A stretch of DNA of 64,000 nucleotides, from NCBI RefSeq assembly GCF_900187565.1, contig NZ_FYED01000001.1:434001-498000 (forward strand), given 5' to 3'. Below the pieces are notes generated by a model that worked only from the letters and a program-made list of their open reading frames with translations, ran no database searches and was not told the DNA's origin. Each line of letters starts with the position of its first letter. Positions within the stretch are counted from its first letter, which is position 1. Below, piece after piece: positions 45,202 through 55,707 of this stretch. Position numbers and translations under genes: made by a program. The stretch is from Pseudomonas sp. Irchel 3A7 (lineage in GTDB: Bacteria > Pseudomonadota > Gammaproteobacteria > Pseudomonadales > Pseudomonadaceae).

Positions 45202-45606
45202 TCATTCGTTGCTGCTGCCATGAAACTTGAACAGATCCCGCCGTTGTTTTTTGCTCGGTTTGCCATCGGTGCTCACACCCAAGGCACCTGCCTTGCGCTG
45301 GGCCGCGGCATTTTCGCGCTTGGCGATGCTGGCTTCGGTTTCGGCGTACAGCGTCTGCGCTTGCGGGGCGCCACGGCGCACGATCGACAGCGCCTGAACC
45401 ACCACCGTGCGCTCATCGAAGCCGGTGCGAATCACGAACTCATCGCCGATGCGTGGCTCCTTGCCCGGCTTGCAGCGCTCACCACGGCAGTGCACCTTAC
45501 CGCTTTCGATCGCCGCCTTGGCCAAAGCGCGGGTCTTGTAAAAACGCGCGGCCCACAACCATTTATCGAGACGGACTTTGTCGTCCTCTTCGTTTTTTTG
45601 TGCCAT
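45202..45606 (-). CDS. hslR: Ribosome-associated heat-shock protein Hsp15
   Basis: A 134-residue S4-domain RNA-binding protein that rescues stalled 50S subunits carrying nascent chains. The S4 core is VRLDKWLWAARFYKTRALAK, AAIESGKVHCRG. The C-terminus is basic (KPSKKQRRDLFKFHG). ATG 45606 gives the family N-terminus MAQKNEEDD. It is upstream of hslO and divergent from rimABK. Confidence 0.93.
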   Translation of the reverse strand: MAQKNEEDDKVRLDKWLWAARFYKTRALAKAAIESGKVHCRGERCKPGKEPRIGDEFVIRTGFDERTVVVQALSIVRRGAPQAQTLYAETEASIAKRENAAAQRKAGALGVSTDGKPSKKQRRDLFKFHGSSNE

Positions 45607-45684
45607 GGGATTTCCTCGTTCTGAAATATTGGTGAACTGTACTACCGTTCTCTCGTACCAAGAATTACGTCGTCCCGGATTACA

Positions 45685-45825
45685 ATGCTGACATTCCATA
45701 ACCTCATTGCGAAGCTGGAAATCCCGGCCGTCGATATCTGTCGCCTTTTAACCATTATTCTGCGTGAATACCGCGAATTCGGCCGCCTGCGGCCAACGCG
45801 GTTTCTACCGGTTGAGCAATTTTGA
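45685..45825 (+). CDS. rimA: RimA, small regulator of RimK
   Basis: A 46-codon gene: starts MLTFHNLIAKLEIPAVDICR and ends [14 protein letters not shown]. Its stop overlaps the TTG start of rimB (TTGA at 45822-45825), which supports translation. The rimABK operon of P. fluorescens encodes a very short RimA before RimB, and position and size fit. The peptide has an amphipathic N-terminal half and an Arg-rich C-terminal half. The ribosome site is weak. The name rests on synteny, not on an aligned sequence. Confidence 0.72.
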   Translation: MLTFHNLIAKLEIPAVDICRLLTIILREYREFGRLRPTRFLPVEQF

Positions 45826-46301
45826 AGACATTTGACCATTTGACCGTTGTCGGTCTGCGCGAGTGGGTGGCGCTTCCTGATCTGGGAGTTGCCGGCCTTC
45901 GGGCAAAAATCGACACCGGCGCGAGCACCTCCAGCCTGCATGCGACCGACATCGAGACATTCGACCGCGACGGCGAGCAATGGGTGCGCTTCACGGCGCA
46001 CCTGGGCACGGTGGTGCAGTTGCGTCACCGGCGCTGTGAAGCACCGCTGGTAACGATGAAAACCATTAAAAGCTCCAACGGTCACGCGCAGGTGCGATAC
46101 GTGATCAGCACCACCCTGGCCCTCGGTGATCGGGTCTGGCGGGTCCAGTTCACGCTGGCCTGCCGCAAGTCCATGCGTTATCGCCTGCTACTCGGTTCCA
46201 AAGCCCTGATCGACGGCCAGTTGGTGGTCAATCCGGGCATCAAGTATGTACAAGACAAGCCGGTGTTCCCGGTATCTACCCTCTCCACAGGTGTTGCATG
46301 A
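45822..46301 (+). CDS. rimB: RimB, retropepsin-like protease of the RimK system
   Basis: A 159-residue protein of the ATP-dependent zinc-protease/retropepsin-like family. The catalytic aspartate motif is [16 protein letters not shown], followed by [21 protein letters not shown]. RimB is thought to trim the glutamate tail added to ribosomal protein S6 by RimK. The start is TTG 45822, coupled to rimA, and the stop overlaps rimK (ATGA at 46298). Confidence 0.88.
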   Translation: MKTFDHLTVVGLREWVALPDLGVAGLRAKIDTGASTSSLHATDIETFDRDGEQWVRFTAHLGTVVQLRHRRCEAPLVTMKTIKSSNGHAQVRYVISTTLALGDRVWRVQFTLACRKSMRYRLLLGSKALIDGQLVVNPGIKYVQDKPVFPVSTLSTGVA

Positions 46302-47203
46302 AGATCGCTGTGCTGTCGCGGAACCCGCGTCTGTATTCCACCCGTCGCCTGGTCGAAGCCGGTACCGAACGCGGCCATGAAATGGTGGTGGTCGATACCC
46401 TGCGCGCCTACATGAACATCGCCAGCCACAAGCCGCAGATCCATTACCGCGGCAAACCGCTGGAAGGTTTTGACGCCGTGATCCCGCGAATCGGTGCGTC
46501 GGTCACGTTTTATGGCTGTGCCGTATTGCGCCAGTTCGAAATGATGGGGGTTTTTCCACTCAACGAATCGGTGGCCATCGCCCGCTCCCGGGACAAACTG
46601 CGCTCGCTGCAATTGCTGTCACGCCGCGGGATTGGTTTGCCGGTCACCGGTTTTGCCCACTCGCCGGACGACATTCCCGACCTGATTGAAATGGTCAACG
46701 GCGCGCCACTGGTGATCAAGGTGCTGGAAGGCACCCAAGGCATCGGCGTGGTCCTGTGCGAGACCGCCACGGCGGCTGAGTCGGTGATCGAGGCGTTCAT
46801 GGGCCTCAAGCAAAACATCATGGTTCAGGAATACATCAAGGAGGCCGGCGGTGCCGACATTCGCTGCTTCGTGGTGGGCGACAAGGTGATTGCGGCGATG
46901 AAGCGCCAGGCCAAACCCGGCGAGTTTCGCTCCAACCTGCATCGCGGCGGCAGCGCCAGCCTGATCAAGATCACGCCGGAGGAGCGCATGACGGCATTGC
47001 GCGCAGCGAAGGTCATGGGACTGGCGGTCGCGGGTGTGGATATCCTGCGCTCCAATCACGGGCCGCTGGTGATGGAGGTGAACTCATCGCCGGGGCTGGA
47101 AGGGATCGAGACCACCACTGGGAAGAACGTGGCGGGGATCATCATTGAGCACCTGGAGAAGAATGGCGGGCCGAATATGACGCGGACCAAGGGTAAGGGG
47201 TAA
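46298..47203 (+). CDS. rimK: Ribosomal protein S6 glutamate ligase
   Basis: A 301-residue ATP-grasp ligase that adds glutamates to the C-terminus of ribosomal protein S6. Motifs are [20 protein letters not shown] ATP-grasp sequence, [31 protein letters not shown] and [14 protein letters not shown]. In P. fluorescens RimK alters the proteome and virulence or root colonisation. It is the last gene of rimABK. Confidence 0.96.
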   Translation: MKIAVLSRNPRLYSTRRLVEAGTERGHEMVVVDTLRAYMNIASHKPQIHYRGKPLEGFDAVIPRIGASVTFYGCAVLRQFEMMGVFPLNESVAIARSRDKLRSLQLLSRRGIGLPVTGFAHSPDDIPDLIEMVNGAPLVIKVLEGTQGIGVVLCETATAAESVIEAFMGLKQNIMVQEYIKEAGGADIRCFVVGDKVIAAMKRQAKPGEFRSNLHRGGSASLIKITPEERMTALRAAKVMGLAVAGVDILRSNHGPLVMEVNSSPGLEGIETTTGKNVAGIIIEHLEKNGGPNMTRTKGKG

Positions 47204-47235
47204 CCCGGAGCCTTTGCGGTGGCAAGGAGGCCGCT

Positions 47236-47299
47236 TTCGCGAGCAGGCTCGCTCCCACAATGGATACATTTCAACTGTGGGAGCGAGCCTGCTCGCGAA
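47236..47299. repeat. REPIN between rimK and envZ
   Basis: Arm 47236-47259 and its reverse complement 47276-47299 enclose 16 bases; nearly identical to the copy at 37646. Confidence 0.9.
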
Positions 47300-47331
47300 G
47301 AGGCCACTAGACTCCCTGAAGATTTCCGCCT

Positions 47332-48645
47332 TTAGACCGCATCCCGCGGCAACAACAACCCCAACGGCAAGCGCACCCGCGCTTCCAGCCCACCGCCGGT
47401 ACGGTTGCGCAGTTCAACATTGCCGCCATGCATCGAAGCAATCCGTTTCACGATCGCCAACCCCAACCCGGTGCCCTTCCCGCCCCTGGCACGATCGCCA
47501 CGGGTGAACGGGTTGAAGATCGCTTCCAGCTCCGATGGATCAATCCCGGCACCACGGTCCATGACGCTCAGCACCACGTACGGCGCACTGGTGTCCCCCG
47601 ACACATAAGCCGCCACTTCGACCCCGCTGCCCGCGTGATGCAAGGCGTTGCCGATCAGGTTGTTCAATAGACGTTTCATTGACACCCGACGCAAAGGAAA
47701 CGGCTGGATCGGTTCCAGTCGCAAGCGCACTTTCTCTTCGTTCTGGTTGTACGGCGCAGCAACTTCGCGGACCAGATCGCTCAGGTCCACCTCCTCCACC
47801 GACTCGTCGCGACCGTCGCGGATGAATGCCAGGAACTGGTCGAGAATCGCGTCCATGTCTTCGATGTCGCGGACCATGTCATCCGTGAGGTCGCTTCGGT
47901 CGCCCATCAGCTCCAGGGACAACCGCAAGCGGGTCAGCGGCGTACGCAAGTCATGGGACACCCCGGCCAGCATCAGCTCGCGTTCGCGACCGGCCTGCTC
48001 GACGTCTTCGGCCATCTGGTTGAAGGCGCGATAAACCTCGGTCATTTCACTCGGCGTATCGCTGATTGGAAGACGTACGCTGCGGCCCTGGCCGAGTTGC
48101 CGCGCGGCGTAGACCAGACGTTTCAGGGGTTGGTTGAGCTGACTGACGAAAATCCACGCCGACGCCGTGGACAGCAAGCCAATGGCCAGGAACCATCCCA
48201 GCACATTCCAGATTTTCTGACCGCGCAACGGATGCGGATACAGCGGCACTTTCAGCCAGCCGTCGCCCAGGCTTGGCGCTCGAACCCATAATGCCGGTGG
48301 CGAGTGCATGCGCAATCGCACCTCGGTATCGGCACCCAGTTCAGCCTGCATCTGCCGCTGATAGATTTCGCTGTAAGGCCAGTGTTGCTCGCCTTCCGGC
48401 ACGCCGGCACCCACCACCCGGATCAGGGTCGCGGCTTCGGCGATTTTGTCGCGGTTGTTTTCATCGGCCGCCCAATAGGCACGCAGCGTCAGGGCGACAC
48501 CGTGGCTGTATTGGCGATCCACCAGCACGTCTTCGTTCATCAACAGATAAACCAGGGTCAGTGCCTTGGAAAACAGAACGACGATCAGCACCAGCCAAAG
48601 GGTGCGGGAGAAGAAACTCTGGGGGAACCAAACCGGGGTTTTCAT
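47332..48645 (-). CDS. envZ: Osmosensor histidine kinase EnvZ
   Basis: A 437-residue sensor: TM1 at about 17-37, periplasmic domain, TM2 (VLGWFLAIGLLSTASAWIFV), HAMP, H-box AGVSHDLRTPLTRLRLSLE, N-box LLNNLIGNALHHAG, G boxes DRGAGIDP and GKGTGLGLAIVKRI. ATG 48645 (MKTPVWFPQSFFSRTLW) is chosen over in-frame starts upstream, which lie in intergenic repeat sequence. It is downstream of ompR on the same strand. Confidence 0.94.
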   Translation of the reverse strand: MKTPVWFPQSFFSRTLWLVLIVVLFSKALTLVYLLMNEDVLVDRQYSHGVALTLRAYWAADENNRDKIAEAATLIRVVGAGVPEGEQHWPYSEIYQRQMQAELGADTEVRLRMHSPPALWVRAPSLGDGWLKVPLYPHPLRGQKIWNVLGWFLAIGLLSTASAWIFVSQLNQPLKRLVYAARQLGQGRSVRLPISDTPSEMTEVYRAFNQMAEDVEQAGRERELMLAGVSHDLRTPLTRLRLSLELMGDRSDLTDDMVRDIEDMDAILDQFLAFIRDGRDESVEEVDLSDLVREVAAPYNQNEEKVRLRLEPIQPFPLRRVSMKRLLNNLIGNALHHAGSGVEVAAYVSGDTSAPYVVLSVMDRGAGIDPSELEAIFNPFTRGDRARGGKGTGLGLAIVKRIASMHGGNVELRNRTGGGLEARVRLPLGLLLPRDAV

Positions 48646-48662
48646 GGTAAGCGCTACACACT

Positions 48663-48749
48663 TGCAGGAACGAGCGATGCTCGCATATTGCGGGTCGCAA
48701 GTCTGCGGGCAAGGTCGGCTGACCGTCGCCCGCACGACCCGCTCCTACA
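48663..48749. repeat. REP-like variant between ompR and envZ
   Basis: TGCAGGAACGAGCGATGCTCG at one end and CGACCCGCTCCTACA at the other form imperfect inverted arms. It belongs to a different REP subtype from the TGTGGGAGCGAG copies. Confidence 0.45.
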
Positions 48750-48758
48750 AATCGCCGA

Positions 48759-49499
48759 TCACTTGGTGGCGGCGCCATCCGGAACGAACACGTAGCCCAC
48801 GCCCCAGACAGTCTGGATGTAACGCGGCTTGGACGGATCAGGCTCGATCATCCGGCGCAGGCGGGAAATCTGAACGTCAATGGAACGCTCCAGCGCATCC
48901 CATTCGCGGCCACGGGCCAGGTTCATCAGCTTGTCGCGGGTCAGAGGCTGACGAGCGTTCATCACCAGCGCCTTGAGTACAGCGAACTCACCGGTGGTGA
49001 GCATGTGCACTTCTTCACCGCGCTTGAGCTCGCGGGTGGCCAGGGACAATTCGTAGTCACCGAAGGTCACGCTTTCGTCTTCGCTGCCCGGCGCGCCCGG
49101 CACCGGTGCAGACTGACGACGCAGGACGGCCTTGACGCGCGCCATCAGTTCGTCCGGGTTGAACGGCTTGGCCAGGTAATCGTCGGCGCCCAGTTCAAGG
49201 CCCTTGATACGGCTCAGCTCGTCGCCCTTGGCGGTCAGCATGATGATTGGAATCTGATTGTTCGCGCCGCGCAGGCGGCGGCAGGCGGTCAGGCCGTCTT
49301 CGCCGGGCAGCATCAGGTCGAGAACGACCAGGTTGAACACTTCGCGTGCCAGCAGGCGGTCCATTTGCTCGGTGTTCGGTACGGCGCGGGCGCGATAGCC
49401 CTTGCTGACGAAAAAACGCTCCAGCAGGCTGCTGAGCCCCGGATCGTCGTCAACAATAAGAATTTTTTCGCCTTCAGCAATGTTTGCAGTGCTGCTCAT
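48759..49499 (-). CDS. ompR: Osmolarity response regulator OmpR
   Basis: A 246-residue OmpR/PhoB-type regulator: receiver with acidic pair in ILIVDDDPG, phospho-acceptor Asp in LVVLDLMLPGEDG and Lys in YLAKPF. The winged helix carries TTGEFAVLKALVMNARQPLTRDKL and the end IQTVWGVGYVFVP. It is transcribed ahead of envZ and is divergent from tex. Confidence 0.96.
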   Translation of the reverse strand: MSSTANIAEGEKILIVDDDPGLSSLLERFFVSKGYRARAVPNTEQMDRLLAREVFNLVVLDLMLPGEDGLTACRRLRGANNQIPIIMLTAKGDELSRIKGLELGADDYLAKPFNPDELMARVKAVLRRQSAPVPGAPGSEDESVTFGDYELSLATRELKRGEEVHMLTTGEFAVLKALVMNARQPLTRDKLMNLARGREWDALERSIDVQISRLRRMIEPDPSKPRYIQTVWGVGYVFVPDGAATK

Positions 49500-49861
49500 T
49501 GGATGCTCCTTTGATCTCGGCGCGCATTATGGCGTAGCTGCCGTTATACGCACCGTGTGCATTGTTAGCAGATTTTTCCTTCACCGCCAGGAATCCAGGC
49601 ATTTTGCCTACAGCCTGCGATACCCCCCGAAGGACAGAACGCTGGTTATAATGCGCGGCCTTTTGTGTCAGGCAACGTCTGATCGTTACGCCGGGTGGCC
49701 GCTTTTTATTTTCATGGCGCCGGCAGTAATTGTTCGATTTCACGGGTCAACGGGATACCTTTTGATCCAGGTAGCGGCGCAGGCCAGGCCGCTCAACCAG
49801 ACTCGCCGGGCCGTTATCCCTGCGCCCGCGAGCCTGCTTTCACAATTTGTCAGGTGGTTTT
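49500..49861. other. Divergent intergenic region ompR / tex
   Basis: It holds the promoters of both genes. A consensus-like TATAAT is at 49647-49652 in the tex direction, with no good -35. A long tex leader (about 200 bases) contains GC-rich stretches but no clear RNA class or ORF. Confidence 0.4.
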
Positions 49862-52186
49862 ATGGACAGCATCAACAGCCGCATCGCCGAGGAACTCGGC
49901 GTACGCCCACAACAGGTCGAAGCGGCCGTCGCGCTACTCGATGAAGGCTCTACCGTTCCCTTCATCGCCCGCTACCGGAAAGAAGTGACCGGCAGCCTCG
50001 ATGACACCCAGCTGCGTCATCTGGAAGAACGTCTGCGCTACCTGCGAGAACTCGACGAACGGCGCATCAGCATCCTGGCCAGCATCCAGGAGCAAGGCAA
50101 GCTGACCCCGCAACTCGAACGCGACATCAAGCTCGCTGACACCAAGACCCGCCTCGAGGACTTGTACCTGCCGTACAAGCAGAAGCGCCGCACCAAGGGC
50201 CAGATCGCCCTGGAAGCCGGCCTCAGCGACTTGGCCGACGGTCTGTTCAACGACCCGAGCCTGACGCCGGAGGTCGAAGCCGCACGCTTCGTCGACACCG
50301 AAAAAGGCGTGGCCGATGTGAAGGCCGCCCTCGAAGGGGCCAAGTACATCCTGATGGAGCGCTTCGCCGAAGACGCGGGCCTGCTGGACAAGTTGCGCAA
50401 CTATCTCAAGCAGGAAGCCACTCTCAGTGCCCGCGTGATCGCCGGCAAGGAAGAGGAAGGCGCCAAGTTCCGCGATTACTTCGAACACGACGAGCCGATC
50501 AAAAGCATGCCATCGCACCGCGCCCTGGCGATTTTCCGTGGCCGCAACGAAGGCATTCTCAGTTCCGCGCTGAAAGTCGGTGATGAACTTCCAGGCACCA
50601 TGCACCCGTGCGAAGGCATGATCGGCCAGCAATTCGGCATCCAGAACCAGAACCGTCCGGCCGACAAATGGCTGGGCGAAGTGGTGCGCTGGACCTGGAA
50701 GGTCAAGCTCTACACCCACCTGGAAACCGACCTGCTGGGTGAGCTTCGCGATGGCGCGGAGACCGAAGCGATCAACGTTTTTGCCCACAACCTGCACGAC
50801 TTGCTGCTATCGGCCCCGGCCGGCCCGCGCGCCACCCTGGGCCTCGACCCGGGCCTGCGCACCGGCTGCAAGGTGGCCGTGGTCGATTCCACCGGCAAAC
50901 TGCTGGATCACGCCACGGTTTACCCGCACGTACCGCACAACAAGTGGGACCAGACCATCGCGATTCTCGCGGCCCTGTGCGCCAAGCACTCAGTGGACCT
51001 GATCGCCATCGGCAACGGCACCGCCAGCCGCGAAACCGACAAACTGGCTGCCGAACTGATCAAAAAATACCCAGCCATGAAGATGACCAAAGTCATGGTT
51101 TCCGAAGCCGGTGCATCGGTTTATTCGGCGTCGGAACTGGCCTCGAAGGAATTCCCGGACCTCGACGTGTCGATCCGCGGCGCCGTGTCCATTGCCCGTC
51201 GCCTGCAGGATCCACTGGCCGAGCTGGTGAAAATCGATCCGAAATCCATCGGTGTCGGCCAGTACCAGCACGACGTGTCGCAGCTGAAACTGGCGCGCGG
51301 CCTGGATGCTGTAGTCGAAGACTGTGTGAACGCCGTCGGCGTGGACGTGAACACCGCGTCCGTGGCGCTGTTGGCTCGAATTTCCGGCCTCAACGCGACC
51401 CTTGCGCAGAACATCGTCAGCCACCGCGACGAGCATGGCGCGTTCAAGACCCGCGCAGCGTTGAAGAAAGTGGCGCGCCTGGGCGAAAAAACCTTCGAAC
51501 AGGCGGCTGGCTTCCTGCGCGTCATGAACGGGGAAAATCCGCTGGATTCGTCCGCCGTGCACCCGGAAGCCTACCCGCTGGTGCAGCGCATCGCCGCTGA
51601 AACCGACCGCGACATCCGCTCGCTGATCGGCGATGCCGCGTTCCTCAAGCGCCTGGACCCGAAAAAATACACCGACGAGACCTTCGGCCTGCCCACCGTC
51701 ACCGACATCCTGCAAGAACTGGAAAAACCAGGTCGCGATCCGCGTCCGGAGTTCAAGACCGCCGAGTTCCAGGAAGGCGTCGAAGATCTCAAGGACCTGG
51801 AACTGGGCATGATCCTCGAAGGTGTGGTGACCAACGTGACCAACTTCGGCGCGTTTGTCGACATCGGCGTGCATCAGGACGGTTTGGTGCACATCTCTGC
51901 ACTTTCGGAGAAGTTCATCAAGGATCCGCGTGAAGCGGTCAAGGCCGGCGACGTGGTGAAAGTGAAGGTCATGGAAGTCGACATCCCGCGTAAGCGCGTG
52001 GGCCTGTCGATGCGCATGAGCGATACCCCGGGCGAGAAAATCGACGGGGCCCGTGGCGCACGTCCTGGCTCGGCGCCACGCCAATCCCAGAACAGCGCAC
52101 CACGCAAGGAAACCCCGGCGGCAGCCCCGGCCAACAACGCCATGGCTTCGCTGTTCGCCAACGCCAAGCAGTTGAAGAAACGCTGA
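49862..52186 (+). CDS. tex: Transcription accessory protein Tex
   Basis: A 774-residue conserved RNA-binding protein. The N-terminal helical region starts [20 protein letters not shown] with [17 protein letters not shown]. The YqgF-like core contains [18 protein letters not shown], the helix-hairpin-helix [20 protein letters not shown], and a C-terminal S1 domain [23 protein letters not shown] 49862 is preceded by AGGTGG. The protein ends in an Ala/Pro/Ser-rich tail. The stop overlaps the next gene. Confidence 0.96.
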   Translation: MDSINSRIAEELGVRPQQVEAAVALLDEGSTVPFIARYRKEVTGSLDDTQLRHLEERLRYLRELDERRISILASIQEQGKLTPQLERDIKLADTKTRLEDLYLPYKQKRRTKGQIALEAGLSDLADGLFNDPSLTPEVEAARFVDTEKGVADVKAALEGAKYILMERFAEDAGLLDKLRNYLKQEATLSARVIAGKEEEGAKFRDYFEHDEPIKSMPSHRALAIFRGRNEGILSSALKVGDELPGTMHPCEGMIGQQFGIQNQNRPADKWLGEVVRWTWKVKLYTHLETDLLGELRDGAETEAINVFAHNLHDLLLSAPAGPRATLGLDPGLRTGCKVAVVDSTGKLLDHATVYPHVPHNKWDQTIAILAALCAKHSVDLIAIGNGTASRETDKLAAELIKKYPAMKMTKVMVSEAGASVYSASELASKEFPDLDVSIRGAVSIARRLQDPLAELVKIDPKSIGVGQYQHDVSQLKLARGLDAVVEDCVNAVGVDVNTASVALLARISGLNATLAQNIVSHRDEHGAFKTRAALKKVARLGEKTFEQAAGFLRVMNGENPLDSSAVHPEAYPLVQRIAAETDRDIRSLIGDAAFLKRLDPKKYTDETFGLPTVTDILQELEKPGRDPRPEFKTAEFQEGVEDLKDLELGMILEGVVTNVTNFGAFVDIGVHQDGLVHISALSEKFIKDPREAVKAGDVVKVKVMEVDIPRKRVGLSMRMSDTPGEKIDGARGARPGSAPRQSQNSAPRKETPAAAPANNAMASLFANAKQLKKR

Positions 52187-52569
52187 TGGACATCCCGGCC
52201 GGGCTGACCGAAAGCGCATTTTTCAGGCTCCTGGGCTGTCGTCTGCACAGTCTGGAAACCGGGGTGGCGCAAGTCGCCCTGGGGCTTGAACCGCAGTTGC
52301 GCAATCGTGGCGGCAAGCTGCACGGTGGAGCCCTGTTCAGTCTGGTGGACATTGCCATGGGGCTGGCCTGTTCCAGCACCCACGGCTTTGACCAGCAGAG
52401 CGCGACCATCGAGTGCAAGATCAACTACATCCGCGCCGTCGCCGACGGCGAGGTGATGTGCACGGCGCGGGTGATCCACCCGGGCCGCCGCACGCTGGTG
52501 GTCGAAGCCGACGTGATGCAAGGCGACAAACTGGTCGCAAAAGCACAAGGCACGTTCGCTGTCCTGTAG
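52186..52569 (+). CDS. PaaI-family thioesterase
   Basis: A 127-residue hotdog-fold thioesterase: NRGGKLHGGALFSLVDIAMG has the HGG-(x)-D catalytic arrangement of PaaI/YbdB proteins, and SATIECKINYIRAVADGEV is the conserved strand. Its ATG overlaps the tex stop (TGATG), so it is co-translated with tex. Substrate unknown. Confidence 0.88.
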   Translation: MDIPAGLTESAFFRLLGCRLHSLETGVAQVALGLEPQLRNRGGKLHGGALFSLVDIAMGLACSSTHGFDQQSATIECKINYIRAVADGEVMCTARVIHPGRRTLVVEADVMQGDKLVAKAQGTFAVL

Positions 52570-52626
52570 CTAGCCGTCATCGATTTGAGGTAATTTCGGC
52601 GCTGTGACCGCAGCGCTGAAGTTTTC

Positions 52627-52716
52627 TGTGGGAGCGAGCCTGCTCGCCAAGGCGGTGTGTCAGGTGGCTTCACTGCTGACTTACACGCCCTCTTCGCGAG
52701 CAGGCTCGCTCCCACA
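52627..52716. repeat. REPIN upstream of gshA
   Basis: TGTGGGAGCGAGCCTGCTCG at 52627 and its reverse complement ending at 52716, 90 bases overall, the same size as those at 17207 and 20006. Confidence 0.9.
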
Positions 52717-52831
52717 GGGAATTGCGGCGATCGGTACAAAAACCAGGCGAAAACGCCAGTTTCAACTTCACCCTTGTAGACCGTCTTGCCCACCCCCATA
52801 TTGGGGCGACTGACGCGTGAAGGAATCCAAC

Positions 52832-54415
52832 TTGAGCGAACTTCTCAACCGCCGCCTGGCCCTGCTCGGCGAGCGCGCTAACCTCTCTCTGCTCGAACAG
52901 TGCCTTCACGGCATCGAACGTGAATGCCTGCGCGTGACCGGCGAAGGTCGCCTGGCGCAAACGCCGCACCCGGAAGCCTTGGGTTCCGCGCTGACCAATG
53001 AACAGATCACCACCGACTATTCCGAGTCGCTGCTGGAGTTCATCACCCCGGCCCTGCCCGATCCTGCCGATACGCTGGCGAGCCTGGACAGCATTCACCG
53101 TTTTGCCTACAGCAAGCTCGGCAACGAGTACCTGTGGAGTCCATCGATGCCGTGCCCGTTGCCGGCCGAGGAAGATATCCCGATCGCCTATTACGGCACG
53201 TCCAACATCGGTCAGCTCAAGTACGTGTACCGCAAGGGCCTGGCCCTGCGCTATGGCAAGACCATGCAGTGCATCGCCGGGATCCATTACAACTTTTCCC
53301 TGCCGGAAAAACTCTGGCCGCTGCTCAAGGCGGCTGAGGGTGTTGTCGGCACCGACCGGGACTTCCAGTCGTCGTCCTACATCGCCCTGATCCGCAACTT
53401 CCGCCGCTACAGCTGGCTGCTGATGTACCTGTTCGGTGCATCGCCGGCCCTGGACGCCGGTTTCCTGCGTGGTCGTTCGCACCAGTTGGAACAGCTGGAT
53501 CCACACACCCTGTATCTGCCGTACGCCACCAGCCTGCGCATGAGCGACCTGGGTTACCAGAGCAACGCCCAGGCCGGCCTGACCCCGTGCTACAACGACC
53601 TGGTCAGCTACACCGACAGCCTGCGCAAAGCGGTGGCCACGCCGTATGCGCCGTATGTCGAGGTCGGCACGCACAAGGACGGTGAGTGGGTTCAGCTCAA
53701 CACCAACATCCTGCAGATCGAAAACGAGTACTACTCCAACATCCGCCCGAAACGCGTGACCTATTCCGGTGAGCGGCCGATCCAGGCGCTGATGGCCCGC
53801 GGCATCCAGTACGTCGAAGTACGTTGCCTGGACATCAACCCGTTCCTGCCGATGGGCATCGACATCACCGAATCACGTTTCCTCGACGCCTTCCTGTTGT
53901 ACTGTGCCCTGAACGATAGCCCGCTGCTGACCAGCACCAGCTGTGGCAACGCGACGTCGAACTTCCTCAGCGTGGTCAAGGAAGGCCGGCGTCCGGGCCT
54001 GCAATTGCAACGCGACGGCCACCCGGTGGATTTGAAAGAGTGGGCTGGCGAACTGCTGGAAAACATCGCTCCGCTGGCCGCGCTGCTCGATCAGAGCCAT
54101 GGCGGCGATGCCCACAGCAAGGCGCTGGATGCCCAATTGGCCAAGGTCCAGGACCCGTCCCTGACGCCATCGGCCCAAGTGCTGGCGGCGATGGCCGAGC
54201 ACAAGGAAAGCTTTGCCCAGTTCTCGTTGCGCCAAAGCCAGGCCCATGCGGAGTTTTTCCGTAGCGAACCACTGTCCAGCGAAGACCAGGCGAAGTTTGA
54301 AGAGCGCGCACGTTCATCGCTGGCTGAGCAGGTTGAACTGGAGCAGAACGAGGTGGGCGATTTCGATGTATTTGTCGGATCGTATCAGGCGAGCATTCTG
54401 GCGATCAGCAACTGA
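52832..54415 (+). CDS. gshA: Glutamate-cysteine ligase
   Basis: A 527-residue class I ligase making gamma-glutamylcysteine, the first step of glutathione synthesis. Typical motifs are [42 protein letters not shown] and [16 protein letters not shown]. The TTG at 52832 gives the family N-terminus (M/L)[12 protein letters not shown] and has AAGGAA six bases upstream. GTG 52817 would add five residues but has no ribosome site at the proper distance. Confidence 0.94.
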   Translation: MSELLNRRLALLGERANLSLLEQCLHGIERECLRVTGEGRLAQTPHPEALGSALTNEQITTDYSESLLEFITPALPDPADTLASLDSIHRFAYSKLGNEYLWSPSMPCPLPAEEDIPIAYYGTSNIGQLKYVYRKGLALRYGKTMQCIAGIHYNFSLPEKLWPLLKAAEGVVGTDRDFQSSSYIALIRNFRRYSWLLMYLFGASPALDAGFLRGRSHQLEQLDPHTLYLPYATSLRMSDLGYQSNAQAGLTPCYNDLVSYTDSLRKAVATPYAPYVEVGTHKDGEWVQLNTNILQIENEYYSNIRPKRVTYSGERPIQALMARGIQYVEVRCLDINPFLPMGIDITESRFLDAFLLYCALNDSPLLTSTSCGNATSNFLSVVKEGRRPGLQLQRDGHPVDLKEWAGELLENIAPLAALLDQSHGGDAHSKALDAQLAKVQDPSLTPSAQVLAAMAEHKESFAQFSLRQSQAHAEFFRSEPLSSEDQAKFEERARSSLAEQVELEQNEVGDFDVFVGSYQASILAISN

Positions 54416-54420
54416 CCGAA

Positions 54421-54440
54421 AACCCTGTGATGACAGGGTT
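54421..54440 (+). terminator. Terminator after gshA
   Basis: AACCCTGT-GATG-ACAGGGTT perfect hairpin directly after the stop, followed by a short pyrimidine run CTCTTG. Confidence 0.7.
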
Positions 54441-54444
54441 CTCT

Positions 54445-54577
54445 TGTGGCGAGGGGATTTATCCCCGTTCGGCGGCGCAGCCGCCGTAAAACCATTGTCC
54501 CGGTTACATCTGATGCATCCCGTTTGACGCTTTGGGGATAGCTTCGCTATCCAACGGGGATAAATCCCCTCGCCACA
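54445..54577. repeat. REP-type inverted repeat (GTGGCGAGGGGATTTATCCCC family)
   Basis: The outer arm TGTGGCGAGGGGATTTATCC is the same as at 26949 and is matched by its reverse complement ending at 54577. Inner arms CGGCGGCGCAGCCGCCG and GGATAGCTTCGCTATCC differ from the other copy, showing arm conservation with centre divergence. Confidence 0.88.
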
Positions 54578-54713
54578 AAAGCGATCCCCGACTAATCTCC
54601 CTTAGAATTTTCCGCTCATAAGCTCATTCGAAAAAGTTATTTATTTTCGAATTCTTATATCATTTAGTCTCCTTTTCACACCGACTCTCGGTCGCCTGAC
54701 AAGGAGCTTTCCC

Positions 54714-55691
54714 ATGAAACTGACTTTCCCTCTTCGCTTGCTGGCGGCCGCATCTTTGGCTGCGGCGAGTTTGTTTGCCCAGGCGGCTGACGTCACCGTC
54801 GCCTACCAAACTACCGTTGACCCGGCGAAAGTCGCCCAGGCCGACGGCGCCTACGAAAAAGCCACCAAGGCCGACATCAGCTGGCGCAAATTCGATAACG
54901 GCGCCGACATCATCGCCGCCATCGCCTCCGGCGACGTGCAGATCGGCTACCTCGGTTCCAGTCCGCTGACCGCAGCCATCACCCGCAAAGTCCCGGTGGA
55001 AACCTTCCTCATCGCCACCCAGATCGGCGCCGCCGAAGCCCTGGTGGCCCGCGACGGTTCCGGGATCAAGACTCCACAAGACCTGATCGGCAAGAAAATC
55101 GCCGTACCATTCGTTTCCACCGGCCACTACAGCCTGCTGGCCGCGTTGAAGCACTGGAACATCGACCCGTCGAAAGTCACCGTTCTCAACCTTGCCCCGC
55201 CGGCGATCATCGCGGCATGGAAACGCGGTGACATCGACGCCACCTACGTGTGGGACCCGGCGCTCGGTGTAGCAAAAGAAAACGGCAAAGTGCTGATCAC
55301 TTCCGGTGAACTGGCCAAGTTCGGCGCCCCCACCTTCGATGCCTGGATCGTGCGCAAGGACTTCGCCGAGAAGCACCCGGAAATCGTCACTGCCTTCGCC
55401 AAAGTGACCCTGGATGCCTACGCCGATTACCGCAAGGACCCGCAAGCCTGGCTCGCCAACCAAAGCAACGTCGACAAGCTGGTGAAACTCTCCGGCGCCA
55501 AGGCCAGCGACATCCCCCTGCTGCTGCAAGGTAACGTCTACCCCCTGGCGGCTGATCAGGTGACCAGCCTCGGCGCACCGACCACCAAGGCCATTACCGA
55601 CACCGCCGTGTTCCTCAAAGAGCAAGGCAAGGTCGAGGCCGTGCTGCCGGATTACGCGCCATACGTCAGCGCCAAGTTCATCACCAACTGA
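54714..55691 (+). CDS. tauA: Taurine ABC transporter substrate-binding protein
   Basis: A 325-residue periplasmic protein with a signal peptide ending [11 protein letters not shown]. The sequence [34 protein letters not shown] and [19 protein letters not shown] is the TauA signature. It delivers taurine to TauBC. An AT-rich region with TTATATCATT lies just upstream, as expected for a CysB/sulfur-controlled promoter, but no defined site can be named. AGGAG lies eight to nine bases before the ATG. Confidence 0.94.
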   Translation: MKLTFPLRLLAAASLAAASLFAQAADVTVAYQTTVDPAKVAQADGAYEKATKADISWRKFDNGADIIAAIASGDVQIGYLGSSPLTAAITRKVPVETFLIATQIGAAEALVARDGSGIKTPQDLIGKKIAVPFVSTGHYSLLAALKHWNIDPSKVTVLNLAPPAIIAAWKRGDIDATYVWDPALGVAKENGKVLITSGELAKFGAPTFDAWIVRKDFAEKHPEIVTAFAKVTLDAYADYRKDPQAWLANQSNVDKLVKLSGAKASDIPLLLQGNVYPLAADQVTSLGAPTTKAITDTAVFLKEQGKVEAVLPDYAPYVSAKFITN

Positions 55692-55707
55692 TCGGGAGTT
55701 AACCGCG

